Part shown: positions 8,995 through 16,665 of the stretch, one piece after another
Layout of the letters: each line of letters opens with the position of its first letter
How positions within the stretch are numbered: the first letter of the stretch is position 1
Assembly (NCBI GenBank): GCA_023391815.1
Contig: JAEWAF010000102.1
Location: 1-64,000 of the forward strand
Origin: Pseudomonadota bacterium
GTDB lineage: Bacteria; Pseudomonadota; Gammaproteobacteria; Steroidobacterales; Steroidobacteraceae
DNA length: 64,000 nt
Direction: 5' to 3'
Translations under genes and position numbers: made by a program
Notes under the pieces: generated by a model
Seen by the model: the letters and a program-made list of their open reading frames with translations, nothing else
Database searches by the model: none
Told to the model about the DNA's origin: nothing

Positions 8995-9029
8995 TCAGAC
9001 AAATGCTATCTGCAAAATGTCGGACAAAT
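8995..9029. promoter_or_regulatory. direct repeat and small palindrome between receptor and GntR genes, possible operator
   Basis: TCAGACAAAT (8995-9004) and TCGGACAAAT (9020-9029) are a 10-base direct repeat with one difference, 25 bases apart. The second copy overlaps the palindrome TGTC-G-GACA (9018-9026). They sit in the 278-base gap between two divergent genes, where a FadR/GntR-type dimer would be expected to act. Assignment to the GntR protein is inference from position. Confidence 0.4.
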
Positions 9030-9223
9030 CAAGATTGGGATCGCAAGAGGCGGAAGGAGAAGCTTCAGCCCCGGGGTCAAGGCGTGGAAAAATTCTTGCC
9101 ATTGCAACGACTTAGGCTACGTCGGCCGAACTCGCGGCGGGCTCGTTCCGGCTTCTCTTGTGGTCCCGCCGACATGCCCGGACAATCCCGGCGGTCGCAT
9201 GCGCGACCGACCAGAAGGCGCCG

Positions 9224-10009
9224 ATGTCCGTTACCAAGCCGCACCCACCCGCCGCCGCCGGCGAGCGAAACACTCGCAAAGAGCTGCGTCTGCACAGCTC
9301 GATCGCGCGCGATCTGGGCCTGCGCATCGTGTCGGGCCGCTATCGTCCGGGACATGTGCTGGTCGGCGAGATCGAAGCGAGCGGACAGTTGAAAGTGTCT
9401 CGCTCCGCGTATCGAGAAGCGGTGCGCATGCTGGCAGCGAAAGGACTCGTGCAAAGCCGAACGCGTACGGGCACGCGGGTAAGTGCGGTCGAGCAATGGC
9501 ATTTGTTGGATCCCGATGTGCTCGCGTGGGTGTTCGCGGGCGAGCCCGAGCTCGAAGTGCTGCAAGGATTGTTTGAGTTGCGCACGATCATCGAGCCTGA
9601 AGCGGCAGCCCTGGCTGCCGCGCGACGGAGCGAGAAGAACGTCGCAGTGATGCAGGACGCGCTCGAACGCATGAGTCTGCACACCGTAAACGTCGAAGCG
9701 GGCCGAGTCGCCGACAAGGAGTTTCACTCCGAGCTGCTGCGCGCGACCCGCAATCCTTTCATCATTTCACTGACAAATGGCGTGGCCGCGGCCGTGCATG
9801 CACTCACGGAATACAAACAGCGTGAGAAGGCACTGGAGCGCGACCCGTTGCCCGAGCATTGGCGGGTGTTCGAGGCCATCAAGGCGAAAGACACGGAACA
9901 GGCCAGAGCGTCGATGGCCGAGCTGATCCGGCTGGCCATCACCGACATGCCGGTGAAGCGCTGGCCCGAGAACTGGACCGACAGCCGGCTGGTTCAAGAT
10001 TCAGACTGA
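9224..10009 (+). CDS. GntR-family transcriptional regulator with FCD domain (DgoR-like)
   Basis: The 261-residue regulator has an N-terminal winged helix (about residues 20-85, with LGLRIVSGRYRPGHVL and VSRSAYREAVRMLAAKGLV). A C-terminal FCD ligand-binding domain follows, with ELRTIIEPEAAALAA and a FHSELLRATRNPF segment carrying the usual metal or ligand His. The phrase LLDPDVLAWVFAGEP after the wing resembles the DgoR group, which senses sugar acids; the ligand here is unknown. I chose the ATG at 9224 (after AGAAGG) over upstream in-frame starts that would add about 22 non-family residues. It is divergent from the TonB receptor and probably controls it and itself. Confidence 0.9.
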   Translation: MSVTKPHPPAAAGERNTRKELRLHSSIARDLGLRIVSGRYRPGHVLVGEIEASGQLKVSRSAYREAVRMLAAKGLVQSRTRTGTRVSAVEQWHLLDPDVLAWVFAGEPELEVLQGLFELRTIIEPEAAALAAARRSEKNVAVMQDALERMSLHTVNVEAGRVADKEFHSELLRATRNPFIISLTNGVAAAVHALTEYKQREKALERDPLPEHWRVFEAIKAKDTEQARASMAELIRLAITDMPVKRWPENWTDSRLVQDSD

Positions 10010-10013
10010 AAAA

Positions 10014-10043
10014 CAGGGCTCATCGAGCTGGCGATGAGCCCTG
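10014..10043. terminator. hairpin between convergent GntR and M28 genes
   Basis: CAGGGCTCATCG (10014-10025) pairs perfectly with CGATGAGCCCTG (10032-10043) around a 6-base loop. Five As precede it, which become a T-run on the minus strand, so it is a good intrinsic terminator for the M28 gene. It may also stop the GntR transcript. Confidence 0.75.
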
Positions 10044-10064
10044 CTTCGATCTCTCAACGATGGT

Positions 10065-11801
10065 TCAGTCGGCCTTGCTGCTGAGCTGCTCCTGCGACGC
10101 CTTCCGCGCCGCTTCGAACTCATCGCCCGGCAACCACTTCGGCAGATCCGCCGGCGCGGCGTTCGCGATGTTGTCGCCGACGTAGAACAGCAGCTGCGCG
10201 TCTTCGATCATGCCGTCGTAATTCCAGTTCGGCGAGATCTGATCCGACTGCTGGTGATAATGCTTCTCTTCGAACTCCGCATGCTGCTCCTTGCCCCAGC
10301 CCGCGGGTTTGCCGATGAAGTCCGTGCCGGCATCCAGATACAACGCGGGCACGCCGATCTTCGCGAAGTTGAATTGGTCGGAACGGTAGAAGAAGCCGCG
10401 ATCCGGGAATTGATCGGGCGTCACCACGCGACCCTGCATCTGGGCGATCGCATTCACGTAATCGTCGATGGTCGACTTGCCCTTGCCGACGAACACGATG
10501 TCCTTGGCGCGGCCGAAGATGTTGCCGCCATCGATGTTGATATTCGCGGCGATCTTGCCGGGCGGCACGGTCGGATGCGTGGCGTAGTACTGCGAGCCCA
10601 ACAGGCCCTGCTCTTCGGCGGCCACGAGCAACAGCATGATGGAACGCTTCGGCGGCTGCGGCATCGCCTTGAAAGCCTTTCCGATCGCGAGCACCTGCGC
10701 CACGCCGGACGCGTTGTCCAGCGCGCCGTTGAAGATCCTGTCGCCGTTGGCGTCCGGCTCGCCGACACCGAGGTGATCGTGATGCGCGGTGTAGATCACA
10801 TACTCTTCACTGAGCTTCGGATCGCTGCCCTTCAATACGCCGTATACATTCGCCGTGCTGGAGCGATTCAACTTGGTCTTGAAGTCCAGGGAGGTCGTGA
10901 CCCCGAGCGGCATCGGCTTGAAGTCCTTGGATTTGGCCGAGGCCACCAGTTGATCCAGGTCCTGCCCGGCGAGCTTCACCAGCTCGCGTGAGGCTTCCTC
11001 GGTCAACCAGCCTTTGACTTGAATGCGCGGCTCGCTGCCGGCCGGCAATTCAACCTGCTCGCCCGACCACGAGCTCTGCACCACCTGGAACGGATAACCC
11101 GCCGACGGCGTCGTGTGAATGATGATCGCGCCGGCTGCGCCCTGGCGCGCGGCGCTCTCGTACTTGTAGCTCCAACGGCCGTAGTAAAGACGCGTGTCGC
11201 CGCCGAACATCTGCTGATCCCAATCGGGATCGTTGTTCAACATCAGCAGCACTTTGCCTTTCAGATCCTGGCCCTTGAAATCGTCCCAGCCGAACTCGGG
11301 CGCCTGAATGCCGTAGCCGACGAACACTACTTCGGCGTTCTTGATCGAGCCCTTCTCGGACTGCACGCCGCTGCCGGCGATGTATTGATCCCACCATTTG
11401 AACGACACGCTCTTGCCGCCCTTCTTGAAGGACCATTGCTTGGGCATCTCGGCGGTGATGCCGACCACGTCGAAGGACTGTTGATAGCTGCCATCGCTGC
11501 CGCCCGGCGCGAAACCGATCTGCTGCAACTGGTCCGCGATGTACTGACGGGCTTTGACGTCGCCCGGTGTCGCGGGGGCGCGGCCCTCGAACTCATCCGA
11601 CGAGATCTTCGTTATCTGATCTCGCAGATAATCGGCGGCGATCTGCGAAGCGGCGGTTTTCTGCTGCTCGTTGACCGGGCTACTGGCCTCGGGCGCCGGC
11701 ACCGGCTTCGGCTCCTTGGGTTTGCAGCCGAGCGCGGTGAGCATCGCGGCTGAGATGATCAGCGCTGACAGCGACCGAACCGGTCGCGAAACGGTATACA
11801 T
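10065..11801 (-). CDS. M28 family aminopeptidase lipoprotein with PA domain
   Basis: This is a 578-residue exported zinc peptidase. The N-terminus SALIISAAMLTALGC is a lipoprotein signal with the lipobox Cys at about residue 26. A protease-associated (PA) insert spans roughly residues 130-270 (GVQSEKGSIKNAEVVFVGYG and following). The M28 catalytic domain then shows the metal-site series: AHHDHLG, GALDNASGV, LLLVAAEEQGLLGS, NINIDGG and EKHYHQQSDQI. This set matches co-catalytic di-zinc aminopeptidases acting on oligopeptide N-termini in the periplasm or on the outer membrane. It is monocistronic, bounded by a terminator and a divergent gene. Confidence 0.92.
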   Translation of the reverse strand: MYTVSRPVRSLSALIISAAMLTALGCKPKEPKPVPAPEASSPVNEQQKTAASQIAADYLRDQITKISSDEFEGRAPATPGDVKARQYIADQLQQIGFAPGGSDGSYQQSFDVVGITAEMPKQWSFKKGGKSVSFKWWDQYIAGSGVQSEKGSIKNAEVVFVGYGIQAPEFGWDDFKGQDLKGKVLLMLNNDPDWDQQMFGGDTRLYYGRWSYKYESAARQGAAGAIIIHTTPSAGYPFQVVQSSWSGEQVELPAGSEPRIQVKGWLTEEASRELVKLAGQDLDQLVASAKSKDFKPMPLGVTTSLDFKTKLNRSSTANVYGVLKGSDPKLSEEYVIYTAHHDHLGVGEPDANGDRIFNGALDNASGVAQVLAIGKAFKAMPQPPKRSIMLLLVAAEEQGLLGSQYYATHPTVPPGKIAANINIDGGNIFGRAKDIVFVGKGKSTIDDYVNAIAQMQGRVVTPDQFPDRGFFYRSDQFNFAKIGVPALYLDAGTDFIGKPAGWGKEQHAEFEEKHYHQQSDQISPNWNYDGMIEDAQLLFYVGDNIANAAPADLPKWLPGDEFEAARKASQEQLSSKAD

Positions 11802-11846
11802 TCGGAACTCCCGTGAATGAGTTACGGTGACTCAGAACTCTAGCAG

Positions 11847-12335
11847 ATGTCTTCCGCGATGCCGTCGTCAACTCGACCTCATCTACTGCTGATCCACGCA
11901 GGCCACGCGGGTGGCCGTACTCACGCCATGGTCGCGTGGGTGAAGCAAGGCGTCGCCGACGCGGGCGAAGACGTCGAGCTGCGCACCTTGCCAGCGCTAG
12001 AAGCCGGCCTCGAGGATTTGCTGTGGGCGCATGGATTGCTCATCGGCACGCCCGAGCACTTCGGTTACATGGCGGGCGCGGTGAAGGACTTTTTCGATCG
12101 CACGTTCTATCCGGCGCAGGGTCGGGTCGATGCCCTGCCCTATGCCATCTTCGTCAGCGCCGGCAACGACGGCACCGGCGCGGTCAGGTCCATCGAGCGA
12201 ATCGCGCTCGGCTATCGCTGGAAACAATGCGCCGAGCCGCTCGTCGTCATCGGCGAGCCGGGCGAGGCGGATCGTCAGAGATGCGTTGAGCTAGGTCAGA
12301 CCTTGGCCGCCGGGCTCGCCCTCGGCGTGCTGTGA
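11847..12335 (+). CDS. flavodoxin-fold / NADPH-dependent FMN reductase-like protein
   Basis: The 162-residue cytosolic protein opens with the beta strand LLLIHAGHAGGRTHAMVAWV, the usual phosphate-binding start of flavodoxin-like proteins. LLIGTPEHFGYMAGAVKDFF then corresponds to the FMN-contacting GSPxYxGxxxxxxKxFxD region. It most likely binds FMN and moves electrons or reduces a small molecule; the partner is unknown. The start could instead be the ATG 12 bases downstream. It is divergent from the M28 gene, with only 45 bases between the starts, so the two promoters must overlap. Confidence 0.75.
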   Translation: MSSAMPSSTRPHLLLIHAGHAGGRTHAMVAWVKQGVADAGEDVELRTLPALEAGLEDLLWAHGLLIGTPEHFGYMAGAVKDFFDRTFYPAQGRVDALPYAIFVSAGNDGTGAVRSIERIALGYRWKQCAEPLVVIGEPGEADRQRCVELGQTLAAGLALGVL

Positions 12336-12360
12336 CGTCCATGCGTCACAGGCTGTGACG
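12331..12360. repeat. three-armed inverted repeat over the stop codon
   Basis: Three arms alternate: TGTGACG (12331-12337), CGTCACA (12344-12350) and TGTGACG (12354-12360). The middle arm can pair with either neighbour, giving two mutually exclusive 7-bp hairpins with loops of 6 and 3 bases. The first arm contains the stop codon of the flavodoxin-like gene. No T-run follows. Confidence 0.6.
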
Positions 12361-12514
12361 TAGTTGCTCGATTTTTTGCGGCCTGCTCAGGACACTGCCG
12401 CGACATACGAAGTCGCGCGGCGATTGTTCGACCTGCCAACCCGGTCACATCAGTTGCAACCGCGACCTGTCGATAACAAGGACAAGGACGCTCCTTTAGT
12501 GTCCGCGATGTGAA

Positions 12515-13084
12515 ATGGAATACGTGTTGCAACAACTCTGGCTCGTGATTGGCCTGTCGGCCTTCATCGTCGGTGCCCTGTACTGGCGCCGCCAGCACTT
12601 GCCCGCGACTGCCACCCGCGCGCCGGCCCGTTCGCCCGCTCCCATCGTTTATCGCGACTCCCCGACCGTTCGCGTCGCCGATGCCCAGCGTGTAGATCGT
12701 ACCCGCAAGGTGATCCGGCTTCGCGCCGGTCAGTTCGTCGATGTTCTTCCCAGCGTGGCCGCGCTGCCGCCGCGCTTTCGTATCACCTGCAAGAATCTCA
12801 TCGACGGCAGCGATCTCGAAGCCGCTCACATCGTGGTCGAGCTCAGCGGCGCGCAGCTCAGCTGCGGCCCGCTCGTGCACGAAATGGCCTTCAACGAATT
12901 CGTCGTGCCTCGCGCCACGCGCGACGAGCATCGCAGCTCGGTGTTTTATTATCACGAGCGCGGCGACTCGCTGGAATTCATGCGCATCAAACTGAAATCC
13001 GCCGACCTGGCCAGCGGCCAGGTCGAGTTGGATGTGATGCAGGTGCACGGGCACTGGCCGACGCACTTCGACACGAACGACTGA
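12515..13084 (+). CDS. membrane-anchored hypothetical protein
   Basis: The 189-residue product has one N-terminal membrane helix (LQQLWLVIGLSAFIVGALYW, about residues 5-24). A Pro/Ala-rich linker follows (to about 50), then a globular part rich in beta strands with two Cys (FRITCKNLIDG, QLSCGPLVHEM). I do not recognise the family. The single anchor and short basic flank suggest the globular part may face either side. It is separated from the preceding gene by 179 bases and converges on the ArsR gene three bases away. Confidence 0.65.
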   Translation: MEYVLQQLWLVIGLSAFIVGALYWRRQHLPATATRAPARSPAPIVYRDSPTVRVADAQRVDRTRKVIRLRAGQFVDVLPSVAALPPRFRITCKNLIDGSDLEAAHIVVELSGAQLSCGPLVHEMAFNEFVVPRATRDEHRSSVFYYHERGDSLEFMRIKLKSADLASGQVELDVMQVHGHWPTHFDTND

Positions 13085-13086
13085 GG

Positions 13087-13428
13087 TCAGTCCTCCTCGA
13101 CCATGGTGCGCAGCCGGTCGATCGCCTGATCCCAACGGGCGGTCAGCAATTCGATGCACTGCTGTGCCTCGGCCAGCTGCGACGACTCGATTTGCCACAC
13201 GCTGTCGCGGCCTTGATAGACGCTGCTGACCAGGCCGGCCTCCTTCATCACTCGCAAGTGTTTCGCCACGGCCTGGCGAGTGACATCGACGTTCGCGGTC
13301 AGCGTCGCGGTCGATGATGGACCGGCGGCGGACAGGAAAATCACCAGTTGCAGCCGCGTCTCATCGCCGAGCGCCGCGAAGATCGGCGCGGACGCCTTGA
13401 GCTTGAGTTCATGACGCTTGGTGGACAT
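13087..13428 (-). CDS. ArsR-family transcriptional regulator
   Basis: This is a 113-residue winged-helix repressor of the short ArsR/SdpR type. The start MSTKRHELKLKASAPIFAAL lies inside the end of the upstream SRPBCC gene (20-base overlap), so the two are translated as a pair. The HTH core is PIFAALGDETRLQLVIFLS...VTRQAVAKHLRVMKEAGLVSS, and the C-terminus is a helix with a YQGRDSVWQI wing. No metal-binding Cys pair is visible, which fits the SRPBCC-linked subgroup rather than arsenic sensors. It probably binds the twin operator at 13871-13933 and represses its own operon; this is inferred from context. Confidence 0.9.
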   Translation of the reverse strand: MSTKRHELKLKASAPIFAALGDETRLQLVIFLSAAGPSSTATLTANVDVTRQAVAKHLRVMKEAGLVSSVYQGRDSVWQIESSQLAEAQQCIELLTARWDQAIDRLRTMVEED

Positions 13429-13855
13429 AGCGTTCCAGATTCTTGAGCTGATCGTCCCAGCCTTGACCATTCTGCCTGAACACTTTCGCGCGGCGCGCGA
13501 GCGAGATGGCGTCGAAGCCGGATTCGGTGATGGTCAGCAGCGTCCCGCCCTCCGCTTCCGCCAGTTTGAACACGACCAGCGTCGTCGGCTCCCTCGCATA
13601 GTCCAGTGACGGGTCGTGCGCGCCTGGATGCCAGCGCCACGAGAACAAGTGCTCGGGCTGCATCTGCTCGACGAAGATGTCGAACGCGCCGCCCTGCTCC
13701 TCGCTCGCTCCCATATGCACTTTCGCGCCCGGCGCGAACTCGCCGTCCGCCGAGTCGACGCCGAACCATTGGCAGAACTTCTTCACCTCGGTCAACGCAT
13801 TCCATACTCGGCTGCGCGGGGCGCGCAACAGGGTCTGTCGTTCGATGATATGCAT
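13409..13855 (-). CDS. SRPBCC (AHSA1-like) domain protein
   Basis: The 148-residue protein belongs to the START/Bet v1-like SRPBCC superfamily, AHSA1/CalC branch. It shows IERQTLLRAPRSRVWNALTE at the N-terminus, GEFAPGAKVHM, FSWRWHP, and the closing helix GWDDQLKNLERYV. Such proteins bind hydrophobic ligands in a central cavity; physiological ligands of the ArsR-linked group are mostly unknown. I took the ATG at 13853-13855 because it gives a family-length protein and follows the operator-promoter region by a short leader. It is the first gene of a two-gene operon with the ArsR regulator. Confidence 0.9.
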   Translation of the reverse strand: MHIIERQTLLRAPRSRVWNALTEVKKFCQWFGVDSADGEFAPGAKVHMGASEEQGGAFDIFVEQMQPEHLFSWRWHPGAHDPSLDYAREPTTLVVFKLAEAEGGTLLTITESGFDAISLARRAKVFRQNGQGWDDQLKNLERYVHQAS

Positions 13856-13870
13856 CGCCTTGGAGCTCCA

Positions 13871-13933
13871 TTGACAACCTACTGGTTGCAATATATCTAC
13901 AGCCGAGTTGAATTGCAACCGAATGGTTGTCAA
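13871..13933 (-). promoter_or_regulatory. promoter with two mirror-image ArsR-type operators
   Basis: Two copies of CAACC-N4-GGTTG occur at 13875-13888 and 13916-13929, with centres 41 bases apart (about four helical turns). Each belongs to a 22-base site: TTGACAACC-N4-GGTTGCAAT at 13871-13892, and its reverse complement apart from the four central bases at 13912-13933. On the minus strand, TTGCAA (13913-13918), a 17-base spacer and TATATT (13890-13895) make a good promoter. The far site covers the -35 and the near site covers the -10 and start. This is the geometry expected for tight autorepression. Confidence 0.8.
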
Positions 13934-14148
13934 TGAAGACCTGTTGCCGATACCCGCGGAGCGCCTGAGCACGTTGTCGCCCTGCATGGCAGCGTCACGA
14001 CATAAATCTTGTTTGAGCGGCCTGGCCGCGCTTGACTGTCGAAATTCCATTCAATTGCGATGAAACATGTAACCGCCGCGCCGCCAATCGGCCTACAATT
14101 CGGCGCTGGATCGCCATGCCATAACAAATGGAAGTTCGAGGAGGATTC

Positions 14149-16614
14149 GTGCGCGTTCGAATTTGGTCGGTGCTGGCGATGTTATCTATCGCCGGCTGTG
14201 GCGGTGGTGGTGGCAGCGGCGGCGGAGCCGCCCCGTCGGGCGTCAGTGTGAGCGCGCCCAGCAATCTGAGTTATTCCCCGCCGCAACCTTTCGGTGTCTC
14301 GCGACCCATAACGGCAATGAGTCCCACGGTAACCGGCACTGTGACCGGGTACTCCGTGAGTCCCGCATTGCCAGTCGGCCTGACGATCGATGCCGTGACG
14401 GGCACCATCTCCGGCACGCCCACGACGCCAACGCCATCGGCCGACTACACGGTGACAGCATCCAATTCGGCCGGCTCAACCATGGCTCGCATCACCATGA
14501 CGGTGACCGATACGCCGCCGGCCGTCGGCTACGGGAGCACGTCATACAAGTTCACCACGGGCGTGCCCGTGCCCACCATCGTGCCGACCAACACCGGCGG
14601 GCTGGCAAGCACCTGGAGCATAGATCGGGCCTTGCCCGCCGGTCTGCACTTCGAAACCACCGATGGTTCCATCAGCGGCGTGCCTTCGGCACCCAGCGCG
14701 GCCGAGACCTACACAATCACGGCACACAACTCCGGCGGCACCCATACATTCGAGTTGTCCATCGCAGTCGAGTCCGGCGTGCTGCTGGACCTCGGTCACA
14801 GCACCCACATCGTAGCTGTTCGCCGCGAGGGCAATCGCATCCTCAGCATCGATACTTCGGGCCATTGGGTGCTTTGGGATGCTGCCGCCGCGGTGAACCT
14901 GGCGCGAGGCAACGTGACCTGCCCAACCAACAGCTCACCTTGCAGCATTCGAGTCGCCCTCGCCGGCTCGACGCTCGCGGTACATGCCGGTTCCGTCGTA
15001 GAGCTGCGTGACGCGAGCGATGGCCATGTGCTGACGACCATTTCCGCTGCCGAAGGCTGGTGGAAACTCGCTTCGGACGGTAGTTACCTGGCGACCGGCG
15101 ACGCAACTTCGGCATCCGCCTGGACGCGGACCGGTGCATCGTTGTTCTCACTGCCCGGCAACTACGCTTCCGGCCAGGCGTTCGCTGCTCCGGCGGAATT
15201 ACGAATCGCGGCCGGCGCCGCGGGGGTGAATCAGCTGGAAGTCATCGCGGTGCCGAGTGGCACCTCGACCACCAGTGCGTATTCGGGAACGTTCCATTCC
15301 TGGTTCGACGACGGCGGTCATTTCTTCACCAATGTTTCCAACACGGTGTGGGTCTACGACGCGGCTGGCGTACAGCGGGATCTTCAGACATTCACCTCGA
15401 TCGCGAAGCTGGGCGGCAGTGGGCGCTGGTTCTGGATCGCGCCATCCAACAGCTTGTATATGTACGAGGTCGGGCCGGGCGCTACCCCCGATGCCACGTT
15501 TGCAGTGGCGCCGCTGGACGCTATCGTCCCCTCCGGGAACACCCTCGCCATTCTCCGGTTCCATGTTCCCGACTTGAGCATCATCGATTTGTCGGGCACG
15601 ACGCCGACCAAGGTGGATCGAACCGCGCCGCTGATTGCCAACACCGCGTATGCAACCGGCGCCGGTGGCGAGTGGCTGTTGGGAACGGACCTCGGAGTTC
15701 TCTCTGCGAACGACGGCACTCCGGGCAATACCAGGTATTTCGGGTATGGCGCGGCGATGTCGATAGCGGCCAATTCGCAGCGGATCGCGGTAGCGACCGC
15801 GCGAGGCGATATTTTGTACTTCGACGGCGCGACGCGTCAGCTGGAAGGAACGATCGACTTCGCGAGCTCGAAGGTGAGCCTGTCCGCGGACGGCACCGTC
15901 CTGGCCGCGATGGCCACCGATTACTACTTGCAGTATCTGACCGATCGAACCTTGCGGGTGTTCTCGCTGCCCACGGAAACGGTCATCAGAAACGAGCCTT
16001 ATCAGTTCAACGTCGATCCCTGGCTGCGAGATTTCTCGCTTTCGGAGTCGGGCACCGTGCTTGGCAGAGTCATGGAAACCTCCGGCAACAACCGCGTGGT
16101 TTATCCTGTCAACGGCGGTCCCATCATCTGGCAGGAACGGCTCACGCTACCCATCTCCGAGCGCGTGCCCCCCATTTATCTCTCGCCCGATGGGCGTTCG
16201 ATCGCGGTATCCAATGGAGTGACAGCAACCGCGGCGACCAACATCATTCGTGACGGCGTCCTGATCGGCGCGGTCTCCGGCGTCGCGGCCGGATGGATCG
16301 ATAACAATCGTCTGCTGGCGAACATCTATACGGGCGGCGGCCCGGCGCTTCGTTACAGCCATAGCGTCATCGCCGATGGCACCGGTCAGCAGCTTCGCAC
16401 GTTGACGCTGGCGAACATGTCACGGATGCAGACGGTCGATACCGATCGCATCTACTCGCCGGAGCTCAATACGATCTTCTCGCTGTCCGACGGACAGAAA
16501 CTCTGGGAGAGCGCGAACCCTGTGCCGTGGCCTGCGAGTCTGCGCCAAGGCGGCATCACTGCTACACACGTGATATTCGCGTCCGGCGCGGAGGTACGCT
16601 CGGAGCCGTACTGA
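14149..16614 (+). CDS. large lipoprotein with Ig-like repeats and a propeller-like C-terminal region
   Basis: The start is probably the GTG at 14149 after GGAGG; an ATG 21 bases upstream is possible. The signal RIWSVLAMLSIAGC ends in a lipobox Cys, followed by a Gly/Ser-rich tether. Two cadherin-like/putative Ig domains follow: PVGLTIDAVTGTISGTPTTP, and ALPAGLHFETTDGSISGVPS (about residues 25-210), the classic 'GLxxxxxTGxIxGxP' pattern. The remaining ~600 residues hold repeated short beta motifs (HWVLWDAAAA, VELRDASDGHVL, LRVFSLPTETV) resembling a WD/PQQ-like beta-propeller. It is likely an outer-membrane-anchored binding or adhesion protein; the function is unknown. A terminator follows directly. 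Confidence 0.78.
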   Translation: MRVRIWSVLAMLSIAGCGGGGGSGGGAAPSGVSVSAPSNLSYSPPQPFGVSRPITAMSPTVTGTVTGYSVSPALPVGLTIDAVTGTISGTPTTPTPSADYTVTASNSAGSTMARITMTVTDTPPAVGYGSTSYKFTTGVPVPTIVPTNTGGLASTWSIDRALPAGLHFETTDGSISGVPSAPSAAETYTITAHNSGGTHTFELSIAVESGVLLDLGHSTHIVAVRREGNRILSIDTSGHWVLWDAAAAVNLARGNVTCPTNSSPCSIRVALAGSTLAVHAGSVVELRDASDGHVLTTISAAEGWWKLASDGSYLATGDATSASAWTRTGASLFSLPGNYASGQAFAAPAELRIAAGAAGVNQLEVIAVPSGTSTTSAYSGTFHSWFDDGGHFFTNVSNTVWVYDAAGVQRDLQTFTSIAKLGGSGRWFWIAPSNSLYMYEVGPGATPDATFAVAPLDAIVPSGNTLAILRFHVPDLSIIDLSGTTPTKVDRTAPLIANTAYATGAGGEWLLGTDLGVLSANDGTPGNTRYFGYGAAMSIAANSQRIAVATARGDILYFDGATRQLEGTIDFASSKVSLSADGTVLAAMATDYYLQYLTDRTLRVFSLPTETVIRNEPYQFNVDPWLRDFSLSESGTVLGRVMETSGNNRVVYPVNGGPIIWQERLTLPISERVPPIYLSPDGRSIAVSNGVTATAATNIIRDGVLIGAVSGVAAGWIDNNRLLANIYTGGGPALRYSHSVIADGTGQQLRTLTLANMSRMQTVDTDRIYSPELNTIFSLSDGQKLWESANPVPWPASLRQGGITATHVIFASGAEVRSEPY

Positions 16615-16622
16615 CCGGTGCG

Positions 16623-16652
16623 ACGGGCACGCCCGAGCGGCGTGCCCGTTTT
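16623..16652 (+). terminator. intrinsic terminator after the Ig/propeller lipoprotein
   Basis: ACGGGCACGC (16623-16632) and GCGTGCCCGT (16640-16649) form a perfect 10-bp stem with a 7-base loop, followed by TTT. It begins 8 bases after the stop codon. Confidence 0.85.
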
Positions 16653-16653
16653 C

Positions 16654-16659
16654 TATAAT
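16654..16659 (+). promoter_or_regulatory. consensus -10 box placed for a leaderless mRNA
   Basis: TATAAT at 16654-16659 is a perfect -10 hexamer. Transcription would be expected to start about 7 bases after it, which is position 16666, the A of the glycosylase ATG. No Shine-Dalgarno sequence precedes that ATG. A -35 element is not obvious because the region is occupied by the upstream terminator. Confidence 0.6.
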
Positions 16660-16665
16660 GGATCG

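Noticed and set aside
8946..9002. TTG at 9002 as the TonB receptor start
   Set aside because: It would add 19 residues before the signal peptide. The GTG at 8945 has a strong G-rich ribosome site and leaves a normal signal peptide.
12331..12350. CRP site at TGTGACG...CGTCACA
   Set aside because: The half-sites TGTGA and TCACA are 10 bases apart, not 6, and the sequence overlaps a stop codon; treated as a hairpin element.
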